A stretch of DNA of 23,165 nucleotides from JBKPNX01 sp046732855 (GTDB lineage: Bacteria > Pseudomonadota > Alphaproteobacteria > Geminicoccales > Geminicoccaceae), in contig JBKPNX010000202.1 of the NCBI GenBank assembly GCA_046732855.1, forward strand, positions 1-23,165, read 5' to 3'. Both the position numbers and the translations under genes were made by a program. Under the pieces are notes generated by a model. It worked only from the letters and a program-made list of their open reading frames with translations, ran no database searches and was not told the DNA's origin. Positions 1 to 7,913 of this stretch are shown one piece after another (the first letter of the stretch is position 1; each line of letters begins with the position of its first letter).

Positions 1-1323
1 CGCCTGCGCGGTCGTACCGACGCCGGTGGGCGCCGGCGTGGTCGCGCCGCCCGCCGGTGCGGGGGGCGCCGCGCGAGCATTTGGCGCGGGGCCACCCCCC
101 GGTGCCGGGGGCGTTGATGGCGACAACGGTCCGGGCCGCGCCATGCGCTCGTTGAGCTGCGTGCCACGCATCCCCTCGGCGGCCCTTTGAGCTTCGCGCC
201 GCCTCTCGCGGTCCCGCTGCGCCAGCCGTGCCTCGGCCTCGGGGTTGAGGGCATTGACCCGGATGCGCTCCTGCGCCGGCCCGCCTGCCAGGCGGTCGAG
301 CTGTACATGGTCGGTCTTGAAGATCAGCTCGACGTTGGAGGACAAGTAGAGATCAGTATTCATCTCTTCCGTGGTCTGGGTGCTCTGCGTCGAGACATAG
401 CCGATGGTGCTCTTGACCTTGGCTTCCATGCCCCAGGGCCCGAACTTGGCGCCGCCGCTGACGTCGCTGTCGACACGCGTGTCAAAGCTCGAGCCGCGGT
501 CGTCGGCCGCGGCCGAGCGGGTATCGATGTGGAAGCGCATCGAGGCATTCAGCCGCCCACTTTCGATGATGATGCGCTGCAGTCCCATCATCACCATGGT
601 GGCAAGCATCTGCTGCCGGTTGCGCGCGATCACCTGCCGGGCGAACGGCACCAGCGCCTCGGGATCGCCGCCTGAGGGCACCGAGTCCTGCGGGCCGAGC
701 CCGAACGCGGCCCTAAGCGCCGCCTCGCTGGGCGGCTGGCCATTCGGCGCGAGACGCAGTCGGGTCGAGGCTTCGCGCTCCTGCTGGATCTCGCGGCGCT
801 CCTCAGCCGACATCCCGGGTTCGGGCTGCAAGTCCTCGTCGCCTTGCACGACGAACGAGCCGGGGAAGCGCTCGGCGACCCAGGCGCGTGCGCCGCTGAC
901 CCCGACATTCGCGTCGGCGAAGCCATCCAGCGTGCTCGAGACGTTCTGGATCAGCTCGATGTAGCTCGTCAGCTGCTGCTGGTTCGAATCGTTCATCGCC
1001 TTGAACACGCCGTTGATCAGCTCGGTAACGAAACGTGGGAAGCTCACCGCATTGAGGATCTGCCGGGTGGTATCGGCGACCCGGTTCGCAGCCACGCCAA
1101 AGAAGTCCGACCCCGCGTTCATCGCCCGCGCTACCGGCTGACGCGGCGGTGCGGCGGCGGCCGACTCCTCGGCGGCCAGCGCGTGGGCGGTGGTTGCGAT
1201 CCGCACCATCGAGCCGGCGATGGCGCGTCGCGTGTCGGAATCCAGCGTGTGGAAATCCGCGCTCGCGCTCAGCAGGTCGCGCACCGCGCCGCGGATCTCG
1301 GGCGACGGGGTGGCGGCGCGCAT
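1..1323 (-). CDS. GINRI-family protein, copy D (partial, 3' end outside window)
   Basis: Unrecognised family; function unknown. At least 441 codons are open from the ATG at 1323 to the window edge with no stop. Seen by reading the minus strand: an N-terminal helical segment (about residues 8-45) shared with copies B and C, a conserved helical block (about 94-155) containing FVTELINGVFKAM and ADANV, then the family core near 238-262, here MVMMGLQRIIIESGRLNA instead of the usual GINRIVVTDG. A strand-rich stretch around 328-345 (VELIFKTDHVQLDRL) matches the VNFKSDYLPL block of the others. The end is an Arg/Glu-rich helix followed by a Pro/Ala/Gly-rich tail. The start lies 4 bases after the stop of the 306-residue gene, whose TGA belongs to the TGAGG that could serve as ribosome binding site. 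This is the most divergent of the four copies. No signal peptide or enzyme motif is visible. Confidence 0.85.
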   Translation of the reverse strand, partial: MRAATPSPEIRGAVRDLLSASADFHTLDSDTRRAIAGSMVRIATTAHALAAEESAAAAPPRQPVARAMNAGSDFFGVAANRVADTTRQILNAVSFPRFVTELINGVFKAMNDSNQQQLTSYIELIQNVSSTLDGFADANVGVSGARAWVAERFPGSFVVQGDEDLQPEPGMSAEERREIQQEREASTRLRLAPNGQPPSEAALRAAFGLGPQDSVPSGGDPEALVPFARQVIARNRQQMLATMVMMGLQRIIIESGRLNASMRFHIDTRSAAADDRGSSFDTRVDSDVSGGAKFGPWGMEAKVKSTIGYVSTQSTQTTEEMNTDLYLSSNVELIFKTDHVQLDRLAGGPAQERIRVNALNPEAEARLAQRDRERRREAQRAAEGMRGTQLNERMARPGPLSPSTPPAPGGGPAPNARAAPPAPAGGATTPAPTGVGTTAQA

Positions 1324-1327
1324 CGCC

Positions 1328-2248
1328 TCAGCCTGCCCAGGCGGCCCAAGGCGAGCCCGCCGCGGGTTGCGCCGGCAGCTCGACCTGGCTTTCGCCGATG
1401 GTCAGCGCCGCTTCCATCCAGTCGACCGCTGCCGGGATCACGGGATGGTCGAGCGCGACGAGCAACCGGGCGGCGTTCTCCAGATGCGGCGCGGCGTCCG
1501 CAAGCCAGGCCAGCAGCGTCATGCCTGCGCGCCCGCGCCGTAGGTAGACCCTCGGGTCCGGCCGCTTCGTCCGCGTCATGCGGTCGATGCCGGCGATCGT
1601 GCCCCAGAGGTCGCGCGCGCCGAACGCGCCCTTCAGATCGGCATGGCCGAGGATCGTCAGCGCCTCGCGCAGGCTGGCGAGGATTTCCTGCGCCAGGAAC
1701 ACGGTGATGCCGCTGCCGCTGTCAAGAAGCGACTCCAGCAGCTGCGTGGCGGCGCTGCGCACGCGCGTCTGCTGGGCGATGCCGCCGTAGTTGGGATTGG
1801 TCGCCAGCTCATCGAGCTTGTAGAGCGCCTCGCACAGGTTAAGCATCAGGTCCTCGAACGCACCGCCGAACAGGCGCGCGAAGGCCTGGCCGCGCTCGTG
1901 GGCGGTCGCTCGATCGCCGCGCCCCTTCCAGAAGGCGGCGACCAGCGGCGCCGCGCCGCCGAGATCGATGTTCAGGCCGCCGCCCGCGCGGCTGAGCCCG
2001 GCCAGCATCTCGACCGTTGGCACGATGCCCGCAAGCTCGAGATCTGCGGCGAGATAGAGGCTGGCGATCGCGCGCAGTTGCGCCTGGTCAATGTCGCCGT
2101 ACGGCGCCGGCGGCAGATCGATGCTGCCCAGCTCGTCGAGACCGACGGCGAACGCCTGCGCCGCACCGATCAGCGCCTGTGACTTACGGAGCGCGCTGTC
2201 GAGCAACCGATCGCCGGGGACGACCATGTCGAGCGCGCGCGCGATCAC
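1328..2248 (-). CDS. Short paralogue (306 aa) of the 597-aa helical protein
   Basis: Function unknown. The start is GTG at 2248, overlapping the TGA of the preceding gene (GTGA) and preceded by AGAAGG eight bases upstream, which supports coupled translation. The protein is mostly predicted helical and lacks a signal peptide. It aligns by eye with the C-terminal half of the 597-residue product (6062-7855). Paired blocks are GARDLW here against GARDMW there, TLLAWLADAAPHL against IITAWLANNADRI, VRSAATQLL against VRKAARDLA, and WKGRGDRATAHERGQAF against WKDAPNRMSSAERRNFY. The larger paralogue carries about 290 extra N-terminal residues. Two diverged copies of one module in the same operon suggests a structural or scaffold role, possibly a heteromer; that is inference. 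Confidence 0.85.
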   Translation of the reverse strand: MIARALDMVVPGDRLLDSALRKSQALIGAAQAFAVGLDELGSIDLPPAPYGDIDQAQLRAIASLYLAADLELAGIVPTVEMLAGLSRAGGGLNIDLGGAAPLVAAFWKGRGDRATAHERGQAFARLFGGAFEDLMLNLCEALYKLDELATNPNYGGIAQQTRVRSAATQLLESLLDSGSGITVFLAQEILASLREALTILGHADLKGAFGARDLWGTIAGIDRMTRTKRPDPRVYLRRGRAGMTLLAWLADAAPHLENAARLLVALDHPVIPAAVDWMEAALTIGESQVELPAQPAAGSPWAAWAG

Positions 2249-3543
2249 GGCGCTGCCTTCTGGTTCGGGTTATACGGCGTCGAGTTGCCTTGGATCGTCG
2301 ACATCATCTCGGGCGTCGCCATCTTCTCGAGCGGGAGATAGTCGCTCTTGAAGTTGACGCGGACCTCGCCGGATAGCTTCGCCTTGACCTCGGCCTTGCT
2401 CTCGCTGGTCTCGTCGAGCGCGGAGCCGACCGTCGCGACGTGGCTCTGCTCGCTCTCCCAAGACGCCGAGGCATCGACCGGCGACATCCAGCCGCCGTAG
2501 CTGACATTGGCAGTCTGCTTCGCCCGCTGCGCCTCGACATCGCTCATCTGCGCCGTGTACTTGCGGCTGGCGGCATCGGTCGCTCGCATGTCGAAGATCA
2601 CCTTGGCGTTGATGCTGCCGTCGGTGACGACGATACGGTTGATGCCGAGCATGACCATCGAGGCGAGCATCTGCTGGCGCGACTTCGCCATCTGATACCG
2701 GGCGGCGGTGACGATTTTGAGCTCGGCCTGCGGATCGCTGATGTCGGTGATCGGTGGGATGCCGAGGTCGCGACTGATCTCGGCGAGCCTGACCTCGGGA
2801 TTGTCGCCGCGCGTCCCGAGCACCGCTGGCGCCGGCGCGGCCTCACCCTCGGCCAGCCCTTTGGCCTGCGGGTTTACCTGCACCTCGAGTACGTCCGGGT
2901 ACTTCTCGGCTAGCCAGTCGCGCCCGGCGGCCGGACTAATGTTGTCGTTGGCGAAGTCGCCGACGGTCTTGGCAACATTGGCGATCAGCTCGCCATAGGC
3001 GCGCATCTGCTCGATCGAGCTCTCGACGATGGCTTGGAATACGTTCTTGATCAGGCCACCGACGAACTTCGCGAAGTCGACCTTCTGGATCAGCGCGCCA
3101 AACTGCTGGACGCCCTCGCGTACCGCGCCTGCCTTGAAGTTCTCGCCGACCGCGCCGGGCGAATTGTCGGTCAGATCCTGGAAACGCTCGACTGCATCGG
3201 CCTGCGCTTCGGACAACACGCCGGACGTGGAGCTCGTGCTGTCATCCGCAGCCCCACTCCGGTTACCCTCGCGAAGGTGGGAGGGCACGGGCCGGGGATG
3301 GGACTGTGCACCCCCGGTCTCTTCGATGATGCCGTTCGGATCGGCGATATAGGCCAGCACCTTGACCATGTCGGCGGCGAGCGCGCGTTGCTCGTCGGGA
3401 TTGAGCGCCGAGTAGGAGGGAATCGCGGTAAGCAACGCGCGGACGCGTGGCCGGACCGCTTGGAGCACCTGGGGCGTGGTCCAGGGCGCCTGTCCTGCCG
3501 GGGCGGAGGGCTGTGATCCAGGCTTAGTACAGCTCGTGGCCAT
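2245..3543 (-). CDS. GINRI-family protein, copy C (432 aa)
   Basis: Function unknown. Layout: N-terminal helical segment (about 25-70, with ALLTAIPSYSALNPDEQRAL), a variable linker (about 72-115), a conserved helical block (about 155-222: DFAKFVGGLIKNVFQAIVES, then SIEQMRAY, DFANDNIS and RDWLAEKYPD), a charged region, and the core at about 284-315 (QMAKSRQQMLASMV, then LGINRIVVTDGSINAKVIFD). A Ser/Thr-rich variable segment follows, then the near-invariant end block at about 394-427 (VRVNFKSDYLPLEKMATP, then IQGNSTPYNPN). The start is ATG at 3543; the previous gene's TGA forms part of TGAGG five bases upstream. The stop overlaps the next GTG start. The linker residues 80-100 (SHPRPVPSHLREGNRSG) are encoded by a palindrome-like insertion described separately. 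No signal peptide and no catalytic motif are seen. Confidence 0.9.
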   Translation of the reverse strand: MATSCTKPGSQPSAPAGQAPWTTPQVLQAVRPRVRALLTAIPSYSALNPDEQRALAADMVKVLAYIADPNGIIEETGGAQSHPRPVPSHLREGNRSGAADDSTSSTSGVLSEAQADAVERFQDLTDNSPGAVGENFKAGAVREGVQQFGALIQKVDFAKFVGGLIKNVFQAIVESSIEQMRAYGELIANVAKTVGDFANDNISPAAGRDWLAEKYPDVLEVQVNPQAKGLAEGEAAPAPAVLGTRGDNPEVRLAEISRDLGIPPITDISDPQAELKIVTAARYQMAKSRQQMLASMVMLGINRIVVTDGSINAKVIFDMRATDAASRKYTAQMSDVEAQRAKQTANVSYGGWMSPVDASASWESEQSHVATVGSALDETSESKAEVKAKLSGEVRVNFKSDYLPLEKMATPEMMSTIQGNSTPYNPNQKAAP

Positions 3544-3550
3544 TGCGGCC

Positions 3551-4867
3551 TCAGGCGACGGGCGGCGCGGCCGGCGTCTGGGCCGCCGCCGGGGCCGGCG
3601 CGTTCTTCGCCGACGGCACGACGTTGGGGTCGACCGGCGTTGAGTTGCCTTGGATCGCCGCGATCATCCCTGGCGTCGCCATCTTGTCCAAGGGCAGATA
3701 GTCGCTTTTGAAATTGACCTCGACCGCGCCGGCCAGCTGAACGCGAGTCTGCAGCTGCGAATCGCTCGCCTCGGACGCCGCGCTCATCGCGGTCATCACC
3801 GGCTTGTTCTCGTACTTGTACTCGCCTTTCGAGTAATAGTCGGCGCTGTAGTCGCTGCTCCGCTCGTCCTTCTTGCGATCGTAGGTGGAGCTGACGTTGC
3901 CGCCCGTGTCGTACTTGCCCTCACCGGCGAGGGTCGTCTGCACCCCGCCCTTCTCGTCACGTGCATAGTCGAAGGCCTGAGCGCTGCGCCGCTTCGACAT
4001 CGTATCGCGCGAGGTGAAGTCGTACATGATCTTGGCGCTGATCCGCCCGTCGGTGATGACGATGCGGTTGATGCCCATCAGCACCATCGAGGCCATCAGC
4101 TGCTGGCGCTGCTTGGCGAGCTGCATGCGGGCCGCCATGACCAGGGCCTTCTCGACGTTCTCGTCGGACAGGTCCATCGATTTCATGACATTGCCGTCCT
4201 CGAACCGCATCGAATTGACGCGCTGCAACGCCGCGCTCTCATCGACGCCGTCGCGCAGTTTCAGCCGCGGCCCAGGCGAATCGCCGAAGTCGTCGACCCC
4301 GATCTCGAAGAGATCCGGGAACTTCTCGACCATATGGTCGCGGCCCTGGTTGTCGCTGACGTTGTCGTCGGTGAATTGCTTCAGCGACTTGGCGACCGAG
4401 GCGATCATGGCGGTATAGGCTTCCATCTGCTCGATCGACGACTTCACGATGGCTTGGAAGACGCCCTCGATCAGGGAGGCGACGAAGGTCGGAAACTTGA
4501 CCTGCTTGAGCAGCAGCCCCGCGACCGCGGCTCCCTCGCGCGCCGCGCTCGCTTCGAATTCGGCGTCGCCGATGTCTGCGACGGTCTGGGAGGCTTCCTG
4601 GAAGCTCGCTTCGCGCTGCGGTGGCAGCGGCGCCGGTTCGTCCAAGGCTACGGCGGGCGGCATGGCCAGCCCGCCCGGGATGGTGTTGCCCGGAATGCCC
4701 TCAGGGGCGGCGAGATAGTCGGCGATCAGCGCCGTCGACTGCGCGACCGCCCGCCGCTTCTCCGGCGACAGCCGGTTGAAAGCGTCGCTACGCTGCAGCA
4801 GGTTACGGACGGCCTCGCGAACCTCGGGCCGCGGCTGGGTCTCGGGCGTGACGGCGACGGCGGGCAT
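3551..4867 (-). CDS. GINRI-family protein, copy B (438 aa)
   Basis: Function unknown; the clearest full-length family member. N-terminal helical segment at about 14-55 (AVRNLLQRSDAFNRLSPEKR), Pro-rich linker, conserved helical block at about 122-186 (KFPTFVASLIEGVFQAIVKS, SIEQMEAY, QFTDDNVSDNQGRD, EKFPDLFEI), core at about 247-282 (QLAKQRQQLMASMV, MGINRIVITDGRISAKIMYD), then a Tyr/Ser/Asp/Lys-rich variable stretch (about 318-358, rich in SSDYSADYYSK-like sequence), the end block at about 382-412 (VEVNFKSDYLPLDKMATP, IQGNSTP) and a Pro/Ala tail. The ATG at 4867 has GAGGT five bases upstream. The next family gene starts 7 bases after this stop. The variable Tyr-rich region differs most between copies and could be a partner- or substrate-specific part (inference). 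Confidence 0.9.
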   Translation of the reverse strand: MPAVAVTPETQPRPEVREAVRNLLQRSDAFNRLSPEKRRAVAQSTALIADYLAAPEGIPGNTIPGGLAMPPAVALDEPAPLPPQREASFQEASQTVADIGDAEFEASAAREGAAVAGLLLKQVKFPTFVASLIEGVFQAIVKSSIEQMEAYTAMIASVAKSLKQFTDDNVSDNQGRDHMVEKFPDLFEIGVDDFGDSPGPRLKLRDGVDESAALQRVNSMRFEDGNVMKSMDLSDENVEKALVMAARMQLAKQRQQLMASMVLMGINRIVITDGRISAKIMYDFTSRDTMSKRRSAQAFDYARDEKGGVQTTLAGEGKYDTGGNVSSTYDRKKDERSSDYSADYYSKGEYKYENKPVMTAMSAASEASDSQLQTRVQLAGAVEVNFKSDYLPLDKMATPGMIAAIQGNSTPVDPNVVPSAKNAPAPAAAQTPAAPPVA

Positions 4868-4891
4868 GGCGCACCTCGTAGCGCGGGAGGG

Positions 4892-5932
4892 TCACGCGGC
4901 GCGGAGACCGCGGGTCGGCAGTTCGAACTCCACCGGCCTGAGATAGAGCGACACGCGCGGCGGCGTGCTTCGGTCGGTCCTGAGTGACAGGATCGAGAAG
5001 CGCCCGGGCCACAGCTCGTCCTCCGGCGTGAACGCCGACAGCCAGCGCTCGAGCGCCAGCAGCTCGCGGGGACGCTCGTTCAGCCCCAGGCTCAGCAACT
5101 GCAGGAAGTTGGGCGGCACGTCGGGGATCATGCCGAGCATAATGTAGAGCTCGAACTCGGGGTAGCCGTCGTGATCCTGGCCGAACGCCACGAGGGTGGA
5201 ATTGGCTGGCAGATCGAAGCGACCGCCGAGCGTCAGACCGATGGTCTGGAGCAGGCCGGGCATGCGGTCGCCCAGCCCCAGGGCGTCGAGCACCGGCTGA
5301 AAATCAGCGACGCGCAGCGCTTCGGGCTGGAGGAAGGTCAAGCGCTGGCAGCCGTCAGTGCGTATCGCCGAGAGCGTGGTGAACAGGGGCCTCAGGCTTG
5401 GCATCAGGCTCGTGACGGTGCGGACGATGCCGGCCAGCCCGGGCCGCAGCGCCCCGAGCTGATCCCGGTCGGTCTCGTAGTAGACCTTGGTGGCGGCGAG
5501 CCCGTCGCGGTCGTTGCTGGTGCCGAAGAACGCGCCGTAGTTGAGGTTGGCGCCGGCTCCGAAGCCGCGCCAGGCCTCCGAGCGCTGGTCGAACCAGCGG
5601 AGCGCCTCACGGCCGAAATGCTCGGCGACCAGACGCCGCATCTCACGGGTGGCCTCATCGCGCCGATCGACGCCGCTTGCGCCAGGCCCGAGAGGCTCGA
5701 TTGTGAAGCGCAGCACGCTCGGCTGCAGCTCGGAGAAGCTCGGTTCGAAGGGGGCTGCCATCGGCGTCAGCGCGTTGTCGCCGTAGCGCGGATCGCCGTC
5801 GGGCAGCGCGAAGGTGCGGTCGAGCAGACGCGCCACCGGCCGTACCGGATCCGACGTGCCGAGCCTGTGCGCCGCTGACTGCAGCCGCCGCGCGATCTTG
5901 GCGGCAAGCCGCCCGCGAGAAGGGCTGGGCAT
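4892..5932 (-). CDS. Uncharacterised 346-aa protein, distant ABBA-prenyltransferase-like pattern
   Basis: I do not recognise this family with certainty. The start at 5932 is chosen over an upstream GTG (6019) because GGGAG sits about seven bases before this ATG and the longer form begins in the inverted repeat region. The N-terminus is basic (residues 1-40). From about 115 the sequence alternates strands and helices. It shows recurring basic-x-Tyr-type strand motifs (ATKVYYETDRD near 147-157, FELYIMLGMIPDVP near 260-272, RVSLYLRPVEFEL near 326-338), and RFSILSLRTDRSTPP leads into the last strand. This repeated pattern recalls ABBA-fold aromatic or peptide prenyltransferases, but I see no decisive motif, so this is only a hypothesis. 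It lies between the 597-residue gene (129 bases upstream) and the GINRI-B gene (24 bases downstream), in the same direction. Confidence 0.85.
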   Translation of the reverse strand: MPSPSRGRLAAKIARRLQSAAHRLGTSDPVRPVARLLDRTFALPDGDPRYGDNALTPMAAPFEPSFSELQPSVLRFTIEPLGPGASGVDRRDEATREMRRLVAEHFGREALRWFDQRSEAWRGFGAGANLNYGAFFGTSNDRDGLAATKVYYETDRDQLGALRPGLAGIVRTVTSLMPSLRPLFTTLSAIRTDGCQRLTFLQPEALRVADFQPVLDALGLGDRMPGLLQTIGLTLGGRFDLPANSTLVAFGQDHDGYPEFELYIMLGMIPDVPPNFLQLLSLGLNERPRELLALERWLSAFTPEDELWPGRFSILSLRTDRSTPPRVSLYLRPVEFELPTRGLRAA

Positions 5933-5966
5933 CTGAAATCTCCCGTCTTTGAGCAACGTGGTCCGC

Positions 5967-6063
5967 GATCCCTCCCGGTCACCCCGCGAGCGGAGGCGTC
6001 GGTCCGCGCTCACACCCACGACCGATTGCCGCGTGCGCGCGCCGGGTGACCGGGACAGGGATC
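5967..6063. repeat. Long imperfect inverted repeat between two operon genes
   Basis: The left arm at 5967-5984 reads GATCCCTCCCGGTCACCC. The right arm at 6044-6063 is its reverse complement with a two-base bulge. Twelve bases are perfectly paired (TCCCGGTCACCC with GGGTGACCGGGA), and the outer GATCCCT also pairs. The arms are 59 bases apart. The right arm contains the stop codon of the 597-residue gene. It could fold in the mRNA as a processing or attenuation hairpin, or be a short mobile-element footprint. No U-tract follows the stem on the minus strand, so a simple terminator is not supported. Confidence 0.7.
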
Positions 6064-7855
6064 ACCGCATGCCCGAGTAACCCAGCCCCATGCCCGGTAG
6101 ATCGGCCAGCATGTCCCGGGCGATCGCCGGGATCTGCACCGGACGCGACGTCATCACCGGCGTCTCGCGCGGCTGCGCCATCTGGTCGATGAGCGAGTCG
6201 TTGGTGGCGGTGTCGGCCAGCCACAGCTCGCAGGCGTTGACCAGGTCGTAATCGGTCGGGGTCATCGTCGCCTTCGAGCCGTTGGTGCGTGGCATCGGCG
6301 AGCGTACCTCGTCGATGTCGATCAACGGCCCGCCGGGACGGCGGATGCGGTCCGCGTTGTTGGCGAGCCACGCCGTGATGATGGCCCCGCAGGTGGCGAG
6401 CGTCCGGTAGCGGCTGCTGGTCTTGGCGCCGCCCAGCTCGAGCGTCGCGACCTGGTCGACGACCTGCCACATATCGCGCGCGCCGTAGTTGGTGCGGATC
6501 TCGGGATCGCTCAGCAGCGTGATCATGAACTTGATCTGCGCCTGGAGGTCGAGCGCTGCGTAGTAGGCCATGCCATAGCCGTGCAGCGACAGGTTGACCG
6601 CGAGGTCGCGTGCCGCCTTCCTGACCTGCTGATGGCTGATCGGCGACGGCAAGGTGGCGCGCAGCAGTTTGTCGACCTCGTTCTGCCGGAAGAAGGACGA
6701 GACGGTCGACACGAAGCGCAGCCACAAATCGTTGAACTCGACATTGGCCATCCAGCCATTGGCCAGTCCGCCGGTGTCGCCGCCCGGGATGCCCATCGTC
6801 ATCGCATAGAAGTTGCGCCGCTCGGCGCTGGACATCCGGTTCGGCGCGTCCTTCCAGTACTTGTACAACTGTCTGCCGGCGCTGCCATTCCCGATCGCGA
6901 GCATGCCGTGCTGGAACAACTCAACAAGCTTGTCGACGACCTCGAAGGCTTTGAGCTCGTCGAACATCGCCGCGCAGATCATCGGCCCCATCAGGCGGAC
7001 ATTGTCGGGGACGATGCCAGCGTCGGCGGCATCTTCGAGGTCCGGCAGGTCGATGCCAAGCTCGATGACGGGCTTCTCGGCGCCGCGCTGCTGGATGAGG
7101 TCGAGCGCCTCGTTGACGCGGCGTCGCAGCTGCGGCTCGGTCGCGGTGATGCCGCTCTTGACCAGCGCGCGCAAGAGGCGGGCGAACTCGGCGGCGTCGA
7201 CGGTGCCGGGGAAGTCGTCGTCGTTGCCGCGCGGGTCGCCCTCCAGCGCGAGCAGCGGAAGCACCAGCATGGCGAGATCGCTCATCGATTGCGCTTCGCC
7301 GATGCCGGCGAAGAACATCTTGCTGAGCGTGCCCCAAGCGGCGCTGGCGGTGTCCGAGACAATCTGGCGGGCCTCGGGCTCGACGCTGTAGCCGGACGCC
7401 GGCGCTTTGGTGTCGACTGGCTTCGCGTCGCCTTCCCGTACCTTGGCGATCGTCTTCTTCGGCTGCGCCAGGACGACCAGGCCGATCGCCGCTGCGCCGT
7501 CGATCATAAGCAGGCCTATAGTCAACGCCGCCTTGCACAAGGCGCTCTCAGACTTGCCCGAGCCACGCAGTACCCCGGAAGCGTGGTTGTTGAGATAACC
7601 GTCGAGCAGTCCGAGGCTGGAATTGAACAGGTCCCGCGCGCCGACGAACACCGGCTCGCATAGTTCACTATTGTCCTTGCCGATGATGTCGAGCACCGCC
7701 TCGATGCGCTTCATCTCCTGTCGCTCGGCGCTCGACAGGTTCTTGCGGTTCTCCTCGATCTTCTTGAGCTGACCGAGCCGTGCCGCCAGCCGGTCGCGTT
7801 CGGCGAGCTCGGCCAGATCGATATCGCGGTAGCGGATTTGAGTGATGGCAACCAT
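6062..7855 (-). CDS. Large helical protein (597 aa), paralogue of the 306-aa product
   Basis: Function unknown. The start is ATG at 7855, chosen because a perfect AGGAGG lies five bases upstream (7861-7866); an upstream GTG at 7900 is less convincing. The N-terminal 60 residues are charged and helical, likely coiled coil (RDRLAARLGQLKKIEENRKN). One hydrophobic stretch at about 107-131 (AALTIGLLMIDGAAAIGLVV) could be a membrane segment or a buried helix. The C-terminal half (about 290-550) is homologous by eye to the 306-residue protein, including YGARDMW near 457-463 and ITAWLANNADRI near 493-504. No nucleotide-binding or catalytic motif was found. It lies 58 bases after the S8 protease gene and is followed by the long inverted repeat. 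A scaffold or membrane-anchoring role is possible, but this is inference. Confidence 0.88.
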   Translation of the reverse strand: MVAITQIRYRDIDLAELAERDRLAARLGQLKKIEENRKNLSSAERQEMKRIEAVLDIIGKDNSELCEPVFVGARDLFNSSLGLLDGYLNNHASGVLRGSGKSESALCKAALTIGLLMIDGAAAIGLVVLAQPKKTIAKVREGDAKPVDTKAPASGYSVEPEARQIVSDTASAAWGTLSKMFFAGIGEAQSMSDLAMLVLPLLALEGDPRGNDDDFPGTVDAAEFARLLRALVKSGITATEPQLRRRVNEALDLIQQRGAEKPVIELGIDLPDLEDAADAGIVPDNVRLMGPMICAAMFDELKAFEVVDKLVELFQHGMLAIGNGSAGRQLYKYWKDAPNRMSSAERRNFYAMTMGIPGGDTGGLANGWMANVEFNDLWLRFVSTVSSFFRQNEVDKLLRATLPSPISHQQVRKAARDLAVNLSLHGYGMAYYAALDLQAQIKFMITLLSDPEIRTNYGARDMWQVVDQVATLELGGAKTSSRYRTLATCGAIITAWLANNADRIRRPGGPLIDIDEVRSPMPRTNGSKATMTPTDYDLVNACELWLADTATNDSLIDQMAQPRETPVMTSRPVQIPAIARDMLADLPGMGLGYSGMR

Positions 7856-7860
7856 TTCAA

Positions 7861-7866
7861 CCTCCT
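7861..7866 (-). promoter_or_regulatory. Perfect Shine-Dalgarno site for the 597-aa gene
   Basis: The minus strand reads AGGAGG followed by TTGAA and ATG. This decides the start at 7855 over the GTG at 7900. Confidence 0.85.
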
Positions 7867-7913
7867 GAGTTCCTTGGGACCTTCGCCGTGGGATGGCCAC
7901 GGGCCAGCACTCC

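Noticed and set aside
2270..3720. Near-identical 3' ends of GINRI copies B and C, possible gene conversion
   Set aside because: The encoded end blocks are almost the same, but the DNA differs at many synonymous positions, so purifying selection explains it without recent conversion.
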